DNA of 64,000 bases from JACDAE01 sp963717195 (GCA_963717195.1 CAVQVR010000017.1:62001-126000); one strand, 5' to 3'; positions 17,738 through 26,725 are shown, numbered from the stretch's first letter. Notes: generated by a model not told the origin, from the letters alone. Numbers and translations: made by a program.

Positions 17738-18982
17738 TTAATGTACGCGGAACATGACCACTCCATGAGACGGCACGCTTGCTGTGATAGTGCCGGTTGT
17801 AGTTGTGCGAGAGCCAGTCCACAGGTTCTCCAGAGTATAACTTGATTTATTGGATGCTCCGACAGCGGAGGCGCTTGTGGTGATGGTCTTCGTCGAGCTA
17901 TCGGCATTGAACAGTACCACTGATACATCTCCATTGGAGAGCGTCCTGGTTAGAACCTGCAGCAGGCCACCATCGGATGTGGTAACGACGTGTCCCTGCA
18001 CTCCAAGGCTATCCTGATCAACCGCTATAACTGGCTGTTGTTTCAGTATGTTAATTGTTGTCTGACTCGCGGTAAGCAGATTTGTGCCAATGAGTAAGGG
18101 AGCAGCCATCTCCGCCCATAGGCTCAAGTGCGCCTCTTCTTCGGTCTGAGACAGCGTGCCGTTACCGATCTCTAGCATATCGGGATCATTCCAATGACCA
18201 GGACCGGCCTTTGCATAGAGAGCAACGTTTTTTGTGTAGTTGCTATAAATGTGGCTCCAGGTCGCAGTAATATCGGGTGTGGTACGCCACAGATTTGATA
18301 TCGCAGGTCCCCAGTTAGAGGGATGGACAGAGGAATCTGAGCCGTTACACATGCTAAAAACGATAGAGCGCCCGGAGGCGTTAAGCGCGTTACTCATCCT
18401 TGTGTAGAGCGTCTGAGCGACCTGGTCGCGAGACTGGCCGGGAAAAGCGCTAAAGGGAACGCTCTTACCGCTGCACCAATCATATTTGAGGTAGTCTACT
18501 CCCCAGGAGGCAAAGGTATCGGCATCATGAGTTTCATGATTATAGCTGCCGGGCAGACCTTTACATGTTTTCGTTCCCGCACCCTCATAGATGCCAAACA
18601 GGAGGCCATCCTTATGCACATAATCAGCCAGAGCCTTGATGCCATCTGGAAACTTTTTCGCGTTGGCGACCAGGTTACCATGCGAGTCACGCGAGCTGGC
18701 CATCCAGCAGTCATCGACATTTACATAGTTGTAGCCAAGCGACTTCAGACCTGAGGAAACCATGAAATCGGCTGCCTGTTTGATCTTCGCCTCGGTAACA
18801 TTACAGGCGAAGGCGTTCCAATCATTGAAGCCCATCGGAGGCGTGAGCGCGAGCCCGTTGCTTTCAGCATGAGCTGGCGTGCTTTTACTTAAGGGGGAAA
18901 ATAGAGGGACGATCAGAATTGTGGTACAAATAAACGCGATGGCTAAAGGTGATAAAATCCCTTTCCGTAGCATTCCTTGCAT
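17738..18982 (-). CDS. Secreted GH27 alpha-galactosidase
   Basis: 414 residues. A signal peptide (about 1-39, cleavage after AHA) precedes a GH27 barrel starting LALTPPMGFNDWNAF. YNYVNVDDCW, the nucleophile motif YLKYDWC (Asp168) and the acid/base segment LWRTTPDI (Asp237) are all present, as is NDPDMLEIGNG. A C-terminal beta-sandwich of about 85 residues ends at GVVMFRVH. It should release terminal alpha-galactose from oligosaccharides or galactomannan outside the cell. AAGGAG lies upstream of the ATG at 18982, with a second in-frame ATG three codons later. A near-perfect promoter lies 143 bases upstream. It is monocistronic. Confidence 0.93.
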   Translation of the reverse strand: MQGMLRKGILSPLAIAFICTTILIVPLFSPLSKSTPAHAESNGLALTPPMGFNDWNAFACNVTEAKIKQAADFMVSSGLKSLGYNYVNVDDCWMASSRDSHGNLVANAKKFPDGIKALADYVHKDGLLFGIYEGAGTKTCKGLPGSYNHETHDADTFASWGVDYLKYDWCSGKSVPFSAFPGQSRDQVAQTLYTRMSNALNASGRSIVFSMCNGSDSSVHPSNWGPAISNLWRTTPDITATWSHIYSNYTKNVALYAKAGPGHWNDPDMLEIGNGTLSQTEEEAHLSLWAEMAAPLLIGTNLLTASQTTINILKQQPVIAVDQDSLGVQGHVVTTSDGGLLQVLTRTLSNGDVSVVLFNADSSTKTITTSASAVGASNKSSYTLENLWTGSRTTTTGTITASVPSHGVVMFRVH

Positions 18983-19124
18983 ACGTTTTGTTTCCTTTCA
19001 CTCCTTGAATGGTGGTACTCTCTGCGCCAACGTCTTTCGTTGACGTTTTTTTTGCAAACAGAGGGCTCGTGAATTCCTTTTCTTTCCTTTCCCTTTCTCA
19101 TTGATAAATTTGTATACTTTCTTT

Positions 19125-19153
19125 ACTATAATACTTGCAATCATAGTTGTCAA
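19125..19153 (-). promoter_or_regulatory. Strong sigma-70-type promoter of the GH27 gene
   Basis: On the minus strand: consensus TTGACA, a 17-base spacer and TATAGT. The leader of about 135 nt contains a small hairpin (ACGTC/GACGT with loop AACGAAA at about 19030-19046). Confidence 0.65.
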
Positions 19154-19274
19154 GTTAATCTTATATAAAAAAACAATCAAAGCCTGTTATAAACCAATAT
19201 CAATGGCTTAAGACAATTTAATAATCAAAACTGTCTTTATAGAGTATCTCGAACTTCTGAGAAATTTCGGGATG

Positions 19275-19484
19275 GTAACTCTTCTGAAGACGCCGTTTTC
19301 ATCCTGGGTGGTGAACCCGTTTCATGAGCGTCTATTCAGAAGAGGTCTGACTCCTCAGCGCCTATGGCGCGTCGCAAGCCGTTTGATATGGACGGTGGGA
19401 TTTGCGGCCTGGGGCCGCAAATCCCGCCGTCCATATCAAACCTGGGCGAGCCACCGCAGGTGGCGAGCAGACCTGAAGAGTTAC
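19275..19484. mobile_element. MITE-like element, copy A, with 8-bp target duplication
   Basis: It begins GTAACTCTTCTGAAG and ends CCTGAAGAGTTAC (inverted ends). It is flanked on both sides by the identical 8-mer TCGGGATG (19267-19274 and 19485-19492). A central near-perfect palindrome (19381-19441) carries GGACGGTGGGATTTGCGGCC and its complement. It is about 50 bp longer than copies B and C at its left end. No coding capacity. Confidence 0.88.
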
Positions 19485-19667
19485 TCGGGATGACTTATAG
19501 CCGATTTATCGGCCTGTATCCTCTGAAATAGGGGCAAAAAGGCTTCCATCGTCTGAATCTAGAGGCCTGAACCATATTGTCACCCCTAACCTTGAAAACC
19601 GTTTCAAAGTAATGTATAGTTATTCTAAGTAATGCATAGTCCCTCAAAATACAGAAAGGAAGCTTTT

Positions 19668-20543
19668 ATGGACCGCTTACTAACAACCGAAGAAGTGGCA
19701 GAATATTTACGCGTAGAAGTAATAACGATTCGTCGTCTCGTCAACCGTAGTGAACTTCCCGCCTACCGCATTGGCGGTGAATATCGTTTCACCGAGGCTG
19801 ATCTTGAAGATTACTTACAGCGACAACGCGTACCGCCCGCCAGCATCCGTGTACCAGGAGAAACCATAGATGCAGGCCCCCTCTTCGGCTTCATACACAA
19901 AGCACTCGCGGGGAAACAAACCTCGCCTGGCGATGTCATGAAAAATGACCGTTTCGACCGCTTCAACGATCAGGCGCGTAGAATGCTAGATTTGTCACAG
20001 GAAGCGGCACAACGCCTTCAACACAATTATATAGGCACTGAGCATCTACTATTGGGTCTTATAGATGAAGGCGAAGGCATTGCTGTTCAAGTATTGCATA
20101 ATCTAGGTGTTGAGCTGGAAAAAATACGCAAAGCTGTAGAATTCATTATCAGTCGTGGTGATCGGACTGTGCATGGTCAGATTGGATTGACACCGCGTGC
20201 GAAAAAGGTGATTGAGTTGGCAGTTGATGAGGCGAGGCGACTCGATCATCATTATATCGGAACTGAGCATTTGCTCATAGGTCTCTTGCGAGAAGGGGAA
20301 GGGATTGCCGCCGGTGTATTGAGTAGCGTCGGAGTTTCGCTGGAGAAAGCACGTATAGAGACGCAGCAGATACTCAGGCAGCGTCAAGAAAGTGAGACAG
20401 CGGCAGTTCCGCCGGTCCCGGTGGAAGCGGCGTCGCTACTTAGTGAGGGGGAACAGGGACTGATATGTGGGCGTTGTGGGGCGCATGCACCTGGTTACTT
20501 TCATTATTGTTTCAACTGTGGTCGGACGTTGAGTCAACAATAG
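19668..20543 (+). CDS. Excisionase-type HTH fused to ClpC N-domain and zinc ribbon
   Basis: 291 residues from the ATG at 19668 (MDRLLTTEEVAEYLRV), after AGAAAGGAAG; an in-frame ATG at 19632 lacks a ribosome site. Residues 1-54 are a MerR/excisionase-type winged helix-turn-helix. Two Clp N-terminal repeats follow (YIGTEHLLLGLIDEGEGIAV and YIGTEHLLIGLLREGEGIAA), very like the ClpC N-domain that binds adaptors and substrates. A C-terminal zinc ribbon ends the protein (CGRCGAH...YCFNCG). There is no AAA+ ATPase module. It is therefore a DNA-binding protein with a Clp-type peptide-binding head, perhaps a stress sensor or adaptor. The role is unknown. Confidence 0.88.
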   Translation: MDRLLTTEEVAEYLRVEVITIRRLVNRSELPAYRIGGEYRFTEADLEDYLQRQRVPPASIRVPGETIDAGPLFGFIHKALAGKQTSPGDVMKNDRFDRFNDQARRMLDLSQEAAQRLQHNYIGTEHLLLGLIDEGEGIAVQVLHNLGVELEKIRKAVEFIISRGDRTVHGQIGLTPRAKKVIELAVDEARRLDHHYIGTEHLLIGLLREGEGIAAGVLSSVGVSLEKARIETQQILRQRQESETAAVPPVPVEAASLLSEGEQGLICGRCGAHAPGYFHYCFNCGRTLSQQ

Positions 20544-20618
20544 GAATATAATGCGAGTTTATACTAACGAGTTTATACTAATAGGAACAGATTACAACAA
20601 CAGAAGGATGAGGAGTCC

Positions 20619-21503
20619 ATGGCAAACATTGTAGACCTTCATACCCATTCGACCGCTTCAGACGGTCTTTATTCTCCTACAGAGCTCTTTCAACGGGCCG
20701 CTGATGCCGGATTACGCGTAGTAGCGCTGACCGATCACGATAGCACAAATGGGCTTGAAGAGGCAGTTCAGGCGGCTCAGAAACACGATATCGACTTTAT
20801 TCCTGGCATCGAGCTTAATACGGATATTCACGGCGGCGAAGTGCATGTCCTGGGGTACTTTCCTGAGTATACGCGCCCGGAGTTCCAATCCGTGCTGCAA
20901 GTATTACGCAATGCGCGTGTACATCGTGGGCAACGTATGGTAGAGCTGCTTAACGAACAGGGAGTACACATTCAATGGGAGCGCGTGCGCGAGATCGCCC
21001 AGGGATCGGTAGGACGCCCACATGTCGCTAAAGCGCTGCTGGAGGCTGGTTATGTCAAAAGCATTCCAGAGGCATTCGATAAATATATCGGCTCGGACTC
21101 CCCTGCATATGTTCCACGTTACAAGCTTACACCCCAGGATGCGATACGCCTGATCGCCAGCGCCAATGGTGTCCCTGTAATGGCACATCCTATAACGCTG
21201 CCGGGATTAGCGGAACTACGGAGCTGGCTTCCAGAGCTGCATGACGCCGGATTGGTTGGGATGGAAGTTTACTATGGTCCTTATACGCCGGAGGAAGTGA
21301 AAGAGTTAAAGGCATTCGCTGACGAATATCACTTGATTGCTACTGGAGGGAGCGACTATCATGGCCCTGGTATCCATCCTACGCCATTGGGGGGGCGCTA
21401 CGTCCCTTATGAGGCAGTCGAGCAGTTAAAGGCGGCAGCGGTCGAACGACACGGAAAAACTCCGCCCGCGTTTAAGTTACCACCACCCAGCCAGGAAAAG
21501 TGA
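20619..21503 (+). CDS. PHP-domain phosphoesterase (YciV/TrpH-like)
   Basis: 294 residues. The metal-binding PHP motifs are visible: DLHTHSTASDG at the start, LTDHDS, PGIELNT, HVLGYF and late GSDYHGPG. Relatives hydrolyse 3',5'-nucleoside bisphosphates (pAp) or 5' ends of short RNAs, so a role in nucleotide or RNA turnover is likely. Length and motif order match the family. GGATGAGGAGT precedes the ATG. It lies 75 bp after the HTH-Clp fusion on the same strand, so co-transcription is possible. Confidence 0.92.
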   Translation: MANIVDLHTHSTASDGLYSPTELFQRAADAGLRVVALTDHDSTNGLEEAVQAAQKHDIDFIPGIELNTDIHGGEVHVLGYFPEYTRPEFQSVLQVLRNARVHRGQRMVELLNEQGVHIQWERVREIAQGSVGRPHVAKALLEAGYVKSIPEAFDKYIGSDSPAYVPRYKLTPQDAIRLIASANGVPVMAHPITLPGLAELRSWLPELHDAGLVGMEVYYGPYTPEEVKELKAFADEYHLIATGGSDYHGPGIHPTPLGGRYVPYEAVEQLKAAAVERHGKTPPAFKLPPPSQEK

Positions 21504-21588
21504 GATTGTTGGTGTAGGGGTTTAAAGCCAACGTTTTCCATCAAGAATGTATCTTTTGAAAAAGTGAGATATATCATAGCATCGGCCC

Positions 21589-21617
21589 TTGTAGATTCTG
21601 TAGAATGCTGATATGAT
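21589..21617 (+). promoter_or_regulatory. Possible promoter for the AIM24-family gene
   Basis: TTGTAG, a 17-base spacer and TATGAT, about 109 bases upstream of the ATG at 21726. The -10 box is five of six. Confidence 0.35.
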
Positions 21618-21725
21618 CAAAGCTATTGAATACTTCAGCTCTAGAGAAGGAAAGCCCTGTGGCGCTCAGTACTCAGTACGATAACAAGGGAGCATACAGG
21701 GTGCCATGTTTAAGGAGGTCAGTTC

Positions 21726-22706
21726 ATGATTTGCCCCCGCTGTAATAGCCAGGTTGCCGATGGAGTTAAGTTTTGTGGAACCTGTGGAGCGCCGATGCCG
21801 ATGCCACAATCAGTCGGTCAGACTCCACCGCCGCCACAGGGACAGGGTTCTTACGGAGCACCGCAAGGTGGCTACGTTCCCCCCAATCAATATGAAGAGT
21901 ACAGCAACAGTATGTTCGGAGGTGCTGTACCTAAGGCTGAATTGCACAATCCGAAGGGACCACTGAAGATTGCCGATATGACCATCTCGATTGATGGGGA
22001 ATTGGTACCAGTAGTCGACATTATGTTAGGGAACCAGATGCCGATCTACTTCGAGCACCATATTCTATTGTGGAAGCATCCCGGTGTACAGATCGGTTTT
22101 AAGTCGATTAAGGGAGCGGCGCGGCGTTACTTTGCAGGCTTACAGATTTTTATCAGTGAGGCTCAGGGGCCCGGCAATATTTCGTTCTCGCGCGATTCAG
22201 TTGGTCAGATTGTTGCGCTACGTCTGCAACCTGGTCAGATGGTTGAGGTGCGTGAGCATCAATTCCTTGTAGCAACGGGCAATGTTGATTATGGCTTTTC
22301 ATTTGTGCAGGGAGCAGCAAATATTCTCTTCAGCCGTACGGGTCTATTCGTCGACCAGTTCACGGCACGGGGAGGTGAAGGACTGGTCCTGTTACATGGT
22401 TATGGTAACGTCTTTGAAAAGATGCTGGCTCCAGGCGAAGCATTAGATGTTGAACCGGGGGCATGGCTGTGGAAAGATCCATCGGTCCAGATGACAACGA
22501 CGACGGTAGCCGGTTCACAGCGTGGAGGGGGCATTCTGGGTGCAATCGGAGGTTTTGTAGCAGGTGCATCGATCATCCTGAACCGCTTTATCGGCCCGGG
22601 CCGTGTGGGCATTCAGTCAATGACGTATCATCCACCCGCTCCAGAAGGGGCGCAACAGGCTGGAGGGCAGAACAATCTTAACCTGGGCAGCCTGTTCAAC
22701 TCCTAA
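21726..22706 (+). CDS. AIM24-family protein with N-terminal zinc ribbon
   Basis: 326 residues. A zinc ribbon (C3, C6, C17, C20; CPRC...CGTCG) is followed by a Pro/Gln/Gly-rich spacer (to about 70). The rest is an AIM24/TIGR00266 beta-rich domain: LLWKHPGVQIGFKSIKG, PGNISFSRDSVG, FLVATGNVDYGF and GEGLVLLHGYGN. Bacterial AIM24 proteins are trimeric beta-barrels of unknown biochemical role. AAGGAGGTC precedes the ATG. A strong terminator follows, so it appears monocistronic. The zinc ribbon fusion matches a recurrent pattern in this window. Confidence 0.88.
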   Translation: MICPRCNSQVADGVKFCGTCGAPMPMPQSVGQTPPPPQGQGSYGAPQGGYVPPNQYEEYSNSMFGGAVPKAELHNPKGPLKIADMTISIDGELVPVVDIMLGNQMPIYFEHHILLWKHPGVQIGFKSIKGAARRYFAGLQIFISEAQGPGNISFSRDSVGQIVALRLQPGQMVEVREHQFLVATGNVDYGFSFVQGAANILFSRTGLFVDQFTARGGEGLVLLHGYGNVFEKMLAPGEALDVEPGAWLWKDPSVQMTTTTVAGSQRGGGILGAIGGFVAGASIILNRFIGPGRVGIQSMTYHPPAPEGAQQAGGQNNLNLGSLFNS

Positions 22707-22733
22707 TTTAGGATCAGGTCTGACGCAACACAG

Positions 22734-22765
22734 AAACATGCATCCGCGCTGGATGCATGTTTTTA
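22734..22765 (+). terminator. Rho-independent terminator after the AIM24 gene
   Basis: Stem AAACATGCATCC / GGATGCATGTTT with loop GCGCT, followed by TT. It ends on the stop codon of the convergent gene at 22763, so it may serve both directions. Confidence 0.75.
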
Positions 22766-23416
22766 AGTTGTTTGAGGTTTGTTTCCCTTTTCCTTGTTGA
22801 TGCGCAAAATCTTCAGCATATACTGTTCTGAGTTCAGGTAATAGGGATTGCGCTTGATATACTTGCCAACAACAGAGATTGGATGCAGCTTGAGCATCTC
22901 AACCACCAGGCTTGGAAGGAGCTTACTATGATCGTAGTGCATCAAGGCAATAATGGGGGCATTCTGAAAGGTAAATACAGCATCAGAAGCGGCTTCATAT
23001 TTGAGAATTTGTTCAGGAGTCGCGATATCTTTTGCCAGCCACGTCATATCGATAGAGATACGTACGGCCTGCCAGCCCTCACGCAATGCTTGAGCGATAA
23101 AGGTCTGGTGAGATGAGAGCAAGAAATAGGGGTCAAAGCGCTTCCCACCTGCCAGGAACATTTCGCGTTCCTCGTAGAGCACTAGCTGTCCAGAGGCAGT
23201 ATATTCCTCAACGTCGACCTGTAATTTTCGCAATTCATCGCGCAATTCTTTCACCTGGGCGGGGGCAGCAGCAAAGAGACATTTCTCGGAAAGAGAGAGG
23301 CCCACTCTTAGCAGGCGTGCGGTCACAGCAGGAATCTCTGTCACTTTGCTATAAAGCTGGCAGATATGCGAACCAGGGGGAATACGCTCCGATTTACCTT
23401 CAACACTAAGATCCAT
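22763..23416 (-). CDS. MEDS-domain protein
   Basis: 217 residues. It fits the MEDS (DcmR sensory) family: an opening PPGSHICQLYSK, a central LREGWQAVRISIDMTWL, then KYEAASDAVFTFQNAPIIALMHYD. The domain is a degenerate RecA/KaiC-like fold without a Walker A motif, thought to sense small molecules or partners in signalling. No output domain is fused. GGAGG precedes the ATG. Its start overlaps the end of the upstream small membrane protein gene by 11 bp, so they are translationally coupled. Confidence 0.82.
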   Translation of the reverse strand: MDLSVEGKSERIPPGSHICQLYSKVTEIPAVTARLLRVGLSLSEKCLFAAAPAQVKELRDELRKLQVDVEEYTASGQLVLYEEREMFLAGGKRFDPYFLLSSHQTFIAQALREGWQAVRISIDMTWLAKDIATPEQILKYEAASDAVFTFQNAPIIALMHYDHSKLLPSLVVEMLKLHPISVVGKYIKRNPYYLNSEQYMLKILRINKEKGNKPQTT

Positions 23417-23750
23417 ACCTACCTCCGTTGGTACTACCTGTCCTGGCAGCTTTGCGCTGCAGTATAATTTGGGCTGCCCGGTTATTCATAGCGACAACAA
23501 GCCAGGCCAGAGCAGCAAAAATAACAACTTCTGAAAAAAATGTGATCAGGAGGAACCCTGCTATTCTCATAATGGGAGCAGATCCTACATATGCCAGAGC
23601 AATTGGAAATGTGCACACGAAAAGTGCACACGAAAAAAACAATGCCCAGATGCCGATTATGCGCAAACCCTGCTTCCGTGTGAGTGGTTCTTCTCCACTG
23701 TAAGGAAAGAGAATACGGCGCGGCAGTGAATACCGGGGTTGCTTTTGCAT
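23406..23750 (-). CDS. Small two-helix membrane protein
   Basis: 114 residues, no recognised family. Two to three hydrophobic stretches: IIGIWALFFSCALFVCTFPI, APIMRIAGFLLITFF and VVIFAALAWLVVAM. The basic C-terminal tail (QRKAARTG) should face the cytoplasm. It starts 4 bp after the NUDIX stop and overlaps the MEDS gene start by 11 bp, so the three form one tight operon. Confidence 0.65.
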   Translation of the reverse strand: MQKQPRYSLPRRILFPYSGEEPLTRKQGLRIIGIWALFFSCALFVCTFPIALAYVGSAPIMRIAGFLLITFFSEVVIFAALAWLVVAMNNRAAQIILQRKAARTGSTNGGRYGS

Positions 23751-23754
23751 AAAG

Positions 23755-24294
23755 CTACTTTAGCCCTTCTTCCTTGCGCCGATATTGTAACCAGCGCTGC
23801 AGCATCTCTTCAGCATGGTAAAGAATATTTACCTCATTCTGATAGGTCAGGCGGCGGCAAGCTTCATGAAGCGAAAACCATTCTACGATATCATACTCAG
23901 AATCATGCAAGCGGGTATCGCCTCCGATAGCCTCTAAGAGAAAGTGGCGCACCTGTTTGTGATACCGTATCTGGTCACGCACAAAAGAATACGAGATGCT
24001 TCCAATATAAGCAATCAAGCGAACCTGTAGGCCCGTTTCTTCCTGCGCTTCACGTACCGCGACCTGTTCGATTGTTTCGCCAGATTGAGGTGTTCCTTTG
24101 GGTAAGGCCCATATTCCAGCCTGGCTTCGCCCCACGAGTGCCACTTCTATGAATACTATGTCTGAGCAATCTGTAGTATCAAACTGCATACCACTAGATT
24201 GCACGGCAAAGTTGTTCTTAGGAGAGCACATTGGAGAAAGGCGAAAAACGACGCCACCTGCAGAATAGGCCCGCATTGTTCGATATCGCTCCAT
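23755..24294 (-). CDS. NUDIX hydrolase
   Basis: 179 residues with a perfect NUDIX box, GTPQSGETIEQVAV followed by REAQEETGL (Gx5Ex7REUxEExGU). GIWALPKG precedes it. The insertion SPMCSPKNNFAVQSSGMQFD near the N-terminus is unusual and separates the first strand from the core. It probably hydrolyses a nucleoside diphosphate derivative; the substrate cannot be read from sequence. The start could also be the ATG six codons downstream (24276), which has GGAG 11 bases upstream. It is first in an operon with the membrane and MEDS genes. Confidence 0.88.
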   Translation of the reverse strand: MERYRTMRAYSAGGVVFRLSPMCSPKNNFAVQSSGMQFDTTDCSDIVFIEVALVGRSQAGIWALPKGTPQSGETIEQVAVREAQEETGLQVRLIAYIGSISYSFVRDQIRYHKQVRHFLLEAIGGDTRLHDSEYDIVEWFSLHEACRRLTYQNEVNILYHAEEMLQRWLQYRRKEEGLK

Positions 24295-25003
24295 TTCTCG
24301 CGATGTACCTTCTCTCTATTCCCGAAAGCGCGGCGCGAGTCTCCCTGCTTCACTCCACAACTTTTAAAGGAGACATGCATTTTCCTCTGCCTGACATAAC
24401 ATCATTGTTTTGACTACGCTGCAGGGACAGAATGCACTGTCCTATACATTAACATGTACTATACAACATTTTTGCCCTCTGATGCTTTGTCTCTAGCTAT
24501 CGCGGGGAATGCCATCTATTCTCCAGGTGTAGAAAACCTTCCATGGCCTACGGACACGCCTGCATCTATTTCAATAAACGCCACGAAAGCGCTTACAGAA
24601 TGTTGCTTCGATGAGATTTACGAGAGAGTATAACGAATGAGTTTGTCAGTGTCAAGATACGGTAGAGCCCACGTCTGCATCCTCATCAGAATCTGCCAGG
24701 ATATAACTCTGATATTTAGCTACTTTTAATTGCAATTTCAAAAAAAGACATGTTACAATATCTCTAGCATATTAGCGACTCATCCCAAGAGAACATTAAT
24801 CGCTTTTTTAGCGTACTCTTGAAAAACCTTGCACTGAAAACCGGGGATTGGTTTAAAATGGCTCTATAGTCTCTACTATAATAGAGCTTTTCAGACGTTT
24901 TCTCAAGAAACAGGCCCGGGTAGGGATATCCGGATAAATAGTAAGAATTAGTATCTTCACTGCTGATCAAAACGATTATAGCGTGGGAATGAGGACCAGG
25001 TAA
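24295..25003. other. 709-bp intergenic stretch
   Basis: No convincing gene on either strand. It separates the divergent NUDIX and DUF4388-like genes. It holds a possible promoter (24730-24759) and a small hairpin with a T-rich tail (24861-24890: GCTCTAT/ATAGAGC then TTTTC), which could attenuate transcription toward 25004. Confidence 0.5.
24730..24759 (+). promoter_or_regulatory. Possible promoter for the DUF4388-like/membrane gene pair
   Basis: TTGCAA, an 18-base spacer and TACAAT, about 245 bases upstream of the ATG at 25004. Confidence 0.35.
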
Positions 25004-25555
25004 ATGCGTAATCGGAAGACGTATTTTCTCGATCTGCAAACGTTACTTATGTATCTTAATGCCCAATCGTGTGAATTGACCACAGAATTGAAAGTCTCAG
25101 GAAACGCTGCCAGAGGTTCTATCCTGCTTAAAGAAGGTAGGATTGTTTATTGTCTACTCAGTTTCCAGAATGGTCTTCAGCTTACAGGAGAACAGGCATA
25201 TAAGCAGATTGAAGCATGCACCGAATGGCAAGTGGAACTGGAACAACCGGATGAAAAGAAAAAAAAGTTCTCTCCTGAACAATTCTCTCCACGGCCTCAG
25301 TTTGCGCCATTTCCAGCGACACCTTCTGCCTCAACTGAAAATCTCCACTACTATCCTCCATTGAGGCAAAAGAGAGCGCTCGATCCAGCCCTCCTCCAAC
25401 CTTTACCCTTGAGGGAGCGCTTAATTCTCCGCTCTGTATACGCGATGATCAATGGAAAACGCAGCAATGAGGAGATCAAAGCCCAGTTGCGCTTATCGGC
25501 CAGCGACATCGATGATGCTTTGACCAGGTTACGTGTGCTCGATTTGATTGAATGA
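25004..25555 (+). CDS. DUF4388-like (PATAN) protein with C-terminal helical domain
   Basis: 183 residues. The N-terminal about 75 residues (LDLQTLLMYLNAQSCELTTE, then GSILLKEGRIVYCLL and GEQAYKQIEACTEWQVEL) resemble DUF4388/PATAN domains seen in prokaryotic signalling proteins. A Pro/Phe-rich linker (about 85-115) leads to a helical C-terminus (LRERLILRSVYAMINGKRSN, then EEIKAQLRLSASDIDDALTR), which looks like a small winged-helix fold. Catalytic residues are not evident. It lies 34 bp upstream of a membrane protein gene on the same strand, so both probably form one signalling unit. Confidence 0.65.
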   Translation: MRNRKTYFLDLQTLLMYLNAQSCELTTELKVSGNAARGSILLKEGRIVYCLLSFQNGLQLTGEQAYKQIEACTEWQVELEQPDEKKKKFSPEQFSPRPQFAPFPATPSASTENLHYYPPLRQKRALDPALLQPLPLRERLILRSVYAMINGKRSNEEIKAQLRLSASDIDDALTRLRVLDLIE

Positions 25556-25589
25556 ATGTTGGTAGTTTATTGTGTAAGGATACAACTCA

Positions 25590-26624
25590 ATGAAAACTTT
25601 GCTCGATTGGTGGTATACCGTCTCTCTTCCCAGGCGTCCATTACCCGTAACTCCGCTGGAAAGGGAGCAAGAACGCTATGCTCATCTTACGGCAGCCTTA
25701 TTGCTCTTGTTTACCTGTGCAATTCTGCCGCTTGCTCCAATCATGCTCTTCTTCTCACCGACAAGCCCATCAGCTCGGCCCGATGCCATCGGTATACTCT
25801 GCTTGCTGACAATTTCCTGGACCACTGGTCGCCTGGGACGCCAACGATTTTCGGCCACCTGTATCATCGCCTGCACTTTTCTGGCTATCACTGGCCCATT
25901 GCTCACCGATCCGCTCAATTCCGCATTGGTGCCGCTTTTCAACGTTTTTACTATTTCTATTATTTTAGCAGGTGCATTGATGCCGCCTGTCGCAGCATTA
26001 ATCACTGGCCTCTTCAGTGGTCTCTACACCTTCCTGGTCGCGTTGCTCTCCCTGAACATAAATACCTACAACCGGGGAAATCAAGTCCATTATCAGACCA
26101 TTAACACACTTGCTATCGCCATCCTCCTCCCTATCGTCATCCAGATAATTGTGGCAGTTATCGTCTATGCGATTATGCGCAATCTGCTGGTCGCTATCCA
26201 CCGGGCTGACCGGGCTGAAGAGATTGTTGCGCTACAAACATCGATCGTGGAACACGAACGTGCACGCCTGCGTGAACAAAAACTGCTAGAAGATGGTCTG
26301 GAGAAAATCGCAGAAGCACATGCTCGTATTGCTAATGGCGATTACATGGCCCGCGTCTCGCTCAGCGAAGGTGATGTGCTCTGGTCCGTCGCTATACCAC
26401 TGAATAATCTACTTAACCGCATCCAATCCTGGAAAAGCGATGCGGATACGCTGCTCACGACCCATCGGGCCGCAAGATATATCGCAGAACAAATACGGAT
26501 GAGTCTCCAATTCGAGCAAAGGCGTGATCTGCCTTTGACGAGGACACCGCTCGATCCAGTTATTGTGGAAGTCAACAAGATGATGGCTACCCTACCCTCG
26601 CGTTCGTCCAGACCGCTATCATAA
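25590..26624 (+). CDS. Membrane protein with six helices and HAMP-like coiled region
   Basis: 344 residues. Six hydrophobic segments span about 30-200 (AALLLLFTCAILPLAPIMLF, IGILCLLTISWT, FSATCIIACTFLAI, ALVPLFNVFTISIILAGALM, LITGLFSGLYTFLVALLS and AILLPIVIQIIVAVIVYAIM). A charged coiled segment follows (about 200-260), then a HAMP-like stretch (RIANGDYMARVSL...WSVAIPLNNLLNRI). No kinase, cyclase or methyl-accepting output domain is present, so it looks like a histidine-kinase sensor half without its catalytic part. It probably works with the upstream DUF4388-like protein. A strong terminator follows. Confidence 0.7.
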   Translation: MKTLLDWWYTVSLPRRPLPVTPLEREQERYAHLTAALLLLFTCAILPLAPIMLFFSPTSPSARPDAIGILCLLTISWTTGRLGRQRFSATCIIACTFLAITGPLLTDPLNSALVPLFNVFTISIILAGALMPPVAALITGLFSGLYTFLVALLSLNINTYNRGNQVHYQTINTLAIAILLPIVIQIIVAVIVYAIMRNLLVAIHRADRAEEIVALQTSIVEHERARLREQKLLEDGLEKIAEAHARIANGDYMARVSLSEGDVLWSVAIPLNNLLNRIQSWKSDADTLLTTHRAARYIAEQIRMSLQFEQRRDLPLTRTPLDPVIVEVNKMMATLPSRSSRPLS

Positions 26625-26676
26625 TGCTTCTACGAATTATTTTGTGACTTGCTTAATACACTTCTCTGGCTTATTT

Positions 26677-26725
26677 AAAATGGAAGGCTGCACATCCTTG
26701 CTAAGGTATGCAGCCTTCCATTTTT
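26677..26725. terminator. Bidirectional rho-independent terminator
   Basis: Stem AAAATGGAAGGCTGCA / TGCAGCCTTCCATTTT (16 bp, loop 16 nt), with T-tracts at both ends. It lies between the convergent membrane protein gene and the LysM-CHAP gene. Confidence 0.85.

Noticed and set aside
24764..25039. 91-codon open frame on the minus strand
   Set aside because: Overlaps the start of the DUF4388-like gene and lacks a ribosome site and family features.
25556..26104. 182-codon open frame on the plus strand
   Set aside because: Overlaps the membrane protein gene in another frame; that frame has clear transmembrane helices.
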